Assembly (NCBI GenBank): GCA_009712635.1
Contig: WASS01000020.1
Span: 186,001-250,000, forward strand
Direction: 5' to 3'
Length of the DNA: 64,000 nt
Source of the DNA: Hungatella sp.
Lineage (GTDB): Bacteria; Bacillota; Clostridia; Lachnospirales; Lachnospiraceae
Shown: positions 62,770 to 64,000 of the stretch, piece after piece
How positions within the stretch are numbered: position 1 is the first letter of the stretch
How the letters are laid out: the number at the start of each line of letters is the position of its first letter
Position numbers and translations under genes: made by a program
Notes under the pieces: generated by a model
What the model was told of the DNA's origin: nothing
The model's database searches: none
Seen by the model: only the letters and a program-made list of their open reading frames with translations

Positions 62770-63792
62770 ATGAACATACGGGATATAGCAAAAAAAGCAG
62801 GCGTTTCTTCCGCAACTGTTTCCAGAGTCATTAATGAATCTGGATATGTGAAGGAGGAAACAAAGCGCAAAGTATTAGAGGCAATACAAGAGGCAGATTA
62901 CGTACCCAATGCCATAGCCAGAAGTCTCAGTATACGTGATTCTTCCAGTATTGGAGTGATTGTTCCGGATATTGCCAATGAGTTTTTTTCGGGCATCATA
63001 AGCGGAATAGGCGAAAGAGCTTCCAATAATCAGTACAATATCGTTTTATTTGATACTGGTGAACTTCTGGAGAGAGAACATCAATGCCTTATGATGGCAG
63101 AAAGCCAGCGTTTGTCAGGGCTTTTAATCACTCCTATTTCAGAACTTGATGAGGTGACCAGGGATAAGCTGATCCAATTTGAAAACAAAGGGATTCCAGT
63201 TGTATTAGTTGACCGCAACATCAGAAATTCCAGTCTGGATGGTGTGTTTGTAGAGAACCATGATGCTGCCTACAAGGCCGTTGAGGCTTTAATTCAGAAT
63301 GGACATCAGAAGATTGCAGTGATTACAGGACCCAACACTTCCATGCCTGGAAAAGACCGTCTGAAGGGCTACAAGTCAGCTCTTAGGGATTACGGGATTG
63401 GGCTAAGAGAGAATTATATGGTATCAGGCGATTTTAAGATTATGAAGGCTTATGAACGGACGAAGGAATTACTGGAACTTCCGGATCCGCCAACTGCTAT
63501 ATTTGCTTCCAACAACCAGACCAGCCTGGGTGTACTCAAATATTTAACAGAGCATAAGCTGAAAATTGGCAGGGATATTTCCATAGTTGGCTTTGATCAG
63601 ATTGAGTCTCTTAAAATTATTGATTACAGTCTTTCAACCATTGACCGTGATGCAAGGAAGCAGGGATATCAGGCAATGGAAATGCTGATCGATAAACTGA
63701 CCCGTAAGGAAAGTCAAAGCTCTGGCCGTAAGGTTTTTGTTCCATACCAGATGGTGCTTCGCGGTTCAGAAAAGATAAATAAGCTGCAGTAA
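62770..63792 (+). CDS. LacI-family transcriptional regulator
   Basis: A 340-residue repressor. N-terminal HTH IRDIAKKAGVSSATVSRVIN with the hinge YVPNAIARSL, then a periplasmic-binding-like sugar domain (IGVIVPDIANEFFSG, DRLKGYKSAL, PTAIFASNNQTSLG, VGFDQIESL). The operator ATGTAACCGGTTACAT occurs at its own promoter and before deoC, so it probably controls both. The effector may be a (deoxy)ribose derivative, judged from deoC. AAGGAG precedes the ATG. Confidence 0.92.
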   Translation: MNIRDIAKKAGVSSATVSRVINESGYVKEETKRKVLEAIQEADYVPNAIARSLSIRDSSSIGVIVPDIANEFFSGIISGIGERASNNQYNIVLFDTGELLEREHQCLMMAESQRLSGLLITPISELDEVTRDKLIQFENKGIPVVLVDRNIRNSSLDGVFVENHDAAYKAVEALIQNGHQKIAVITGPNTSMPGKDRLKGYKSALRDYGIGLRENYMVSGDFKIMKAYERTKELLELPDPPTAIFASNNQTSLGVLKYLTEHKLKIGRDISIVGFDQIESLKIIDYSLSTIDRDARKQGYQAMEMLIDKLTRKESQSSGRKVFVPYQMVLRGSEKINKLQ

Positions 63793-63803
63793 GGCAGTTT
63801 ATT

Positions 63804-63832
63804 TTTACTCAAATATGTAACCGGTTACATAT
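63804..63832 (+). promoter_or_regulatory. Operator and promoter before deoC
   Basis: The 20-base palindrome ATATGTAACCGGTTACATAT (63813-63832) contains the same 16-base core as the operator at 62740. TTTACT (63804-63809) and TACATA (63826-63831), 16 bases apart, form a possible promoter with the operator in its spacer. Confidence 0.7.
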
Positions 63833-63856
63833 TGAAAATTACAATGGAGGATGGAT

Positions 63857-64000
63857 ATGAGTATAGCAAACATGATTGACCATACAATGCTGAAGGCAGA
63901 TGCCGGGGCAGAAATTATCAGGAGATATTGTCAGGAGGCAAAGGAATATGGATTTGCGTCTGTCTGTGTAAACTCCTGTTACGTACCTCTGGCAGCTCAG
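63857..64000 (+). CDS. deoC: Deoxyribose-phosphate aldolase, 5' part
   Basis: An ATG behind GGAGG opens a frame of 48 codons that runs off the window. It reads IDHTMLKADAGAEIIRRYCQ and later YGFASVCVNSCYVPLA, the N-terminal DeoC pattern. The enzyme splits 2-deoxyribose 5-phosphate into glyceraldehyde 3-phosphate and acetaldehyde. The palindromic operator before it implies control by the LacI-type regulator. What follows is outside the window. Confidence 0.85.
   Translation, partial: MSIANMIDHTMLKADAGAEIIRRYCQEAKEYGFASVCVNSCYVPLAAQ

Overview
The window reads as the chromosome of a Gram-positive, endospore-forming-type anaerobe of the Lachnospiraceae (Clostridium cluster XIVa, Lacrimispora-like). 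This is inferred from moderate G+C, strong AGGAGG-type ribosome binding sites, consensus sigma-A promoters, YesM/YesN two-component systems, sugar ABC operons that lack their own ATPase, and the housekeeping gene set. The species cannot be fixed from sequence reading alone.

Layout. (1) 1-3600 is an AT-richer accessory stretch: the 3' part of a phage-type amidase, a decayed wall-binding fragment, several small unknown ORFs (one with 10 Cys in 28 residues, one apparently frameshifted), and a two-gene unit of unknown function. It stops at the 3' end of a tRNA-Thr gene, so it looks like the lysis end of an integrated prophage or island. (2) 3852-6277 holds a membrane GGDEF/EAL protein and an acylphosphatase. 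(3) 6471-17737 is a complete carbohydrate locus: binding protein, two permeases, YesM-like kinase, YesN-like regulator, heparinase-II/III-type lyase, SGNH esterase and FAD oxidoreductase, pointing to import and breakdown of an acylated, uronate-containing glycan. (4) 17836-34976 is mostly housekeeping: LUD protein, a type I toxin-antitoxin locus with a convergent antisense promoter, tRNA-Gly, topoisomerase IV (parE-parC), asd, galM, a DMT exporter, a CPBP protein, a YbaK-type deacylase, topB, a beta-helix protein, an NSS transporter, the uraA-upp salvage operon and a DUF3298-type lipoprotein.

(5) 35290-40704 is a 5.4-kb glycosylation island (capE-capF-wecB/capG plus two glycosyltransferases). 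It is bounded by a 31-bp direct repeat with one mismatch and sits between a tRNA-Leu promoter and the promoter of the zinc-finger/polA operon. The repeat leaves both host promoters intact. (6) 40746-52895 is a run of core genes: polA with a degenerate 5'-nuclease domain, coaE, a WalJ-type hydrolase, the ACT/UPF0210 pair, a methyltransferase, a MIF-like tautomerase, a Nudix hydrolase, tmcAL, pduL-ackA (acetate formation through a PduL-type phosphotransacylase) and yceD-rpmF. (7) 53088-62628 is a second carbohydrate locus suited to acetylated xylo-oligosaccharides: SASA-type esterase, GH43, divergent AraC regulator, ABC importer and GH3. (8) 62770-64000 is a LacI-type regulator with two identical palindromic operators, one at its own promoter and one before deoC, which is cut by the window end.

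The two sugar loci share a design: an exported lipoprotein captures oligosaccharides, two permeases import them with an ATPase encoded elsewhere, and enzymes without signal peptides finish the breakdown inside the cell. The most unusual signals are the repeat-bounded cap island, the toxin/antisense locus with a buried ribosome binding site, the altered tRNA-Thr acceptor stem beside the accessory region, and the worn-out PolA nuclease domain. I did not find an unambiguous new defence or mobile system; the best unknown candidate is the gene pair at 1847-3381.
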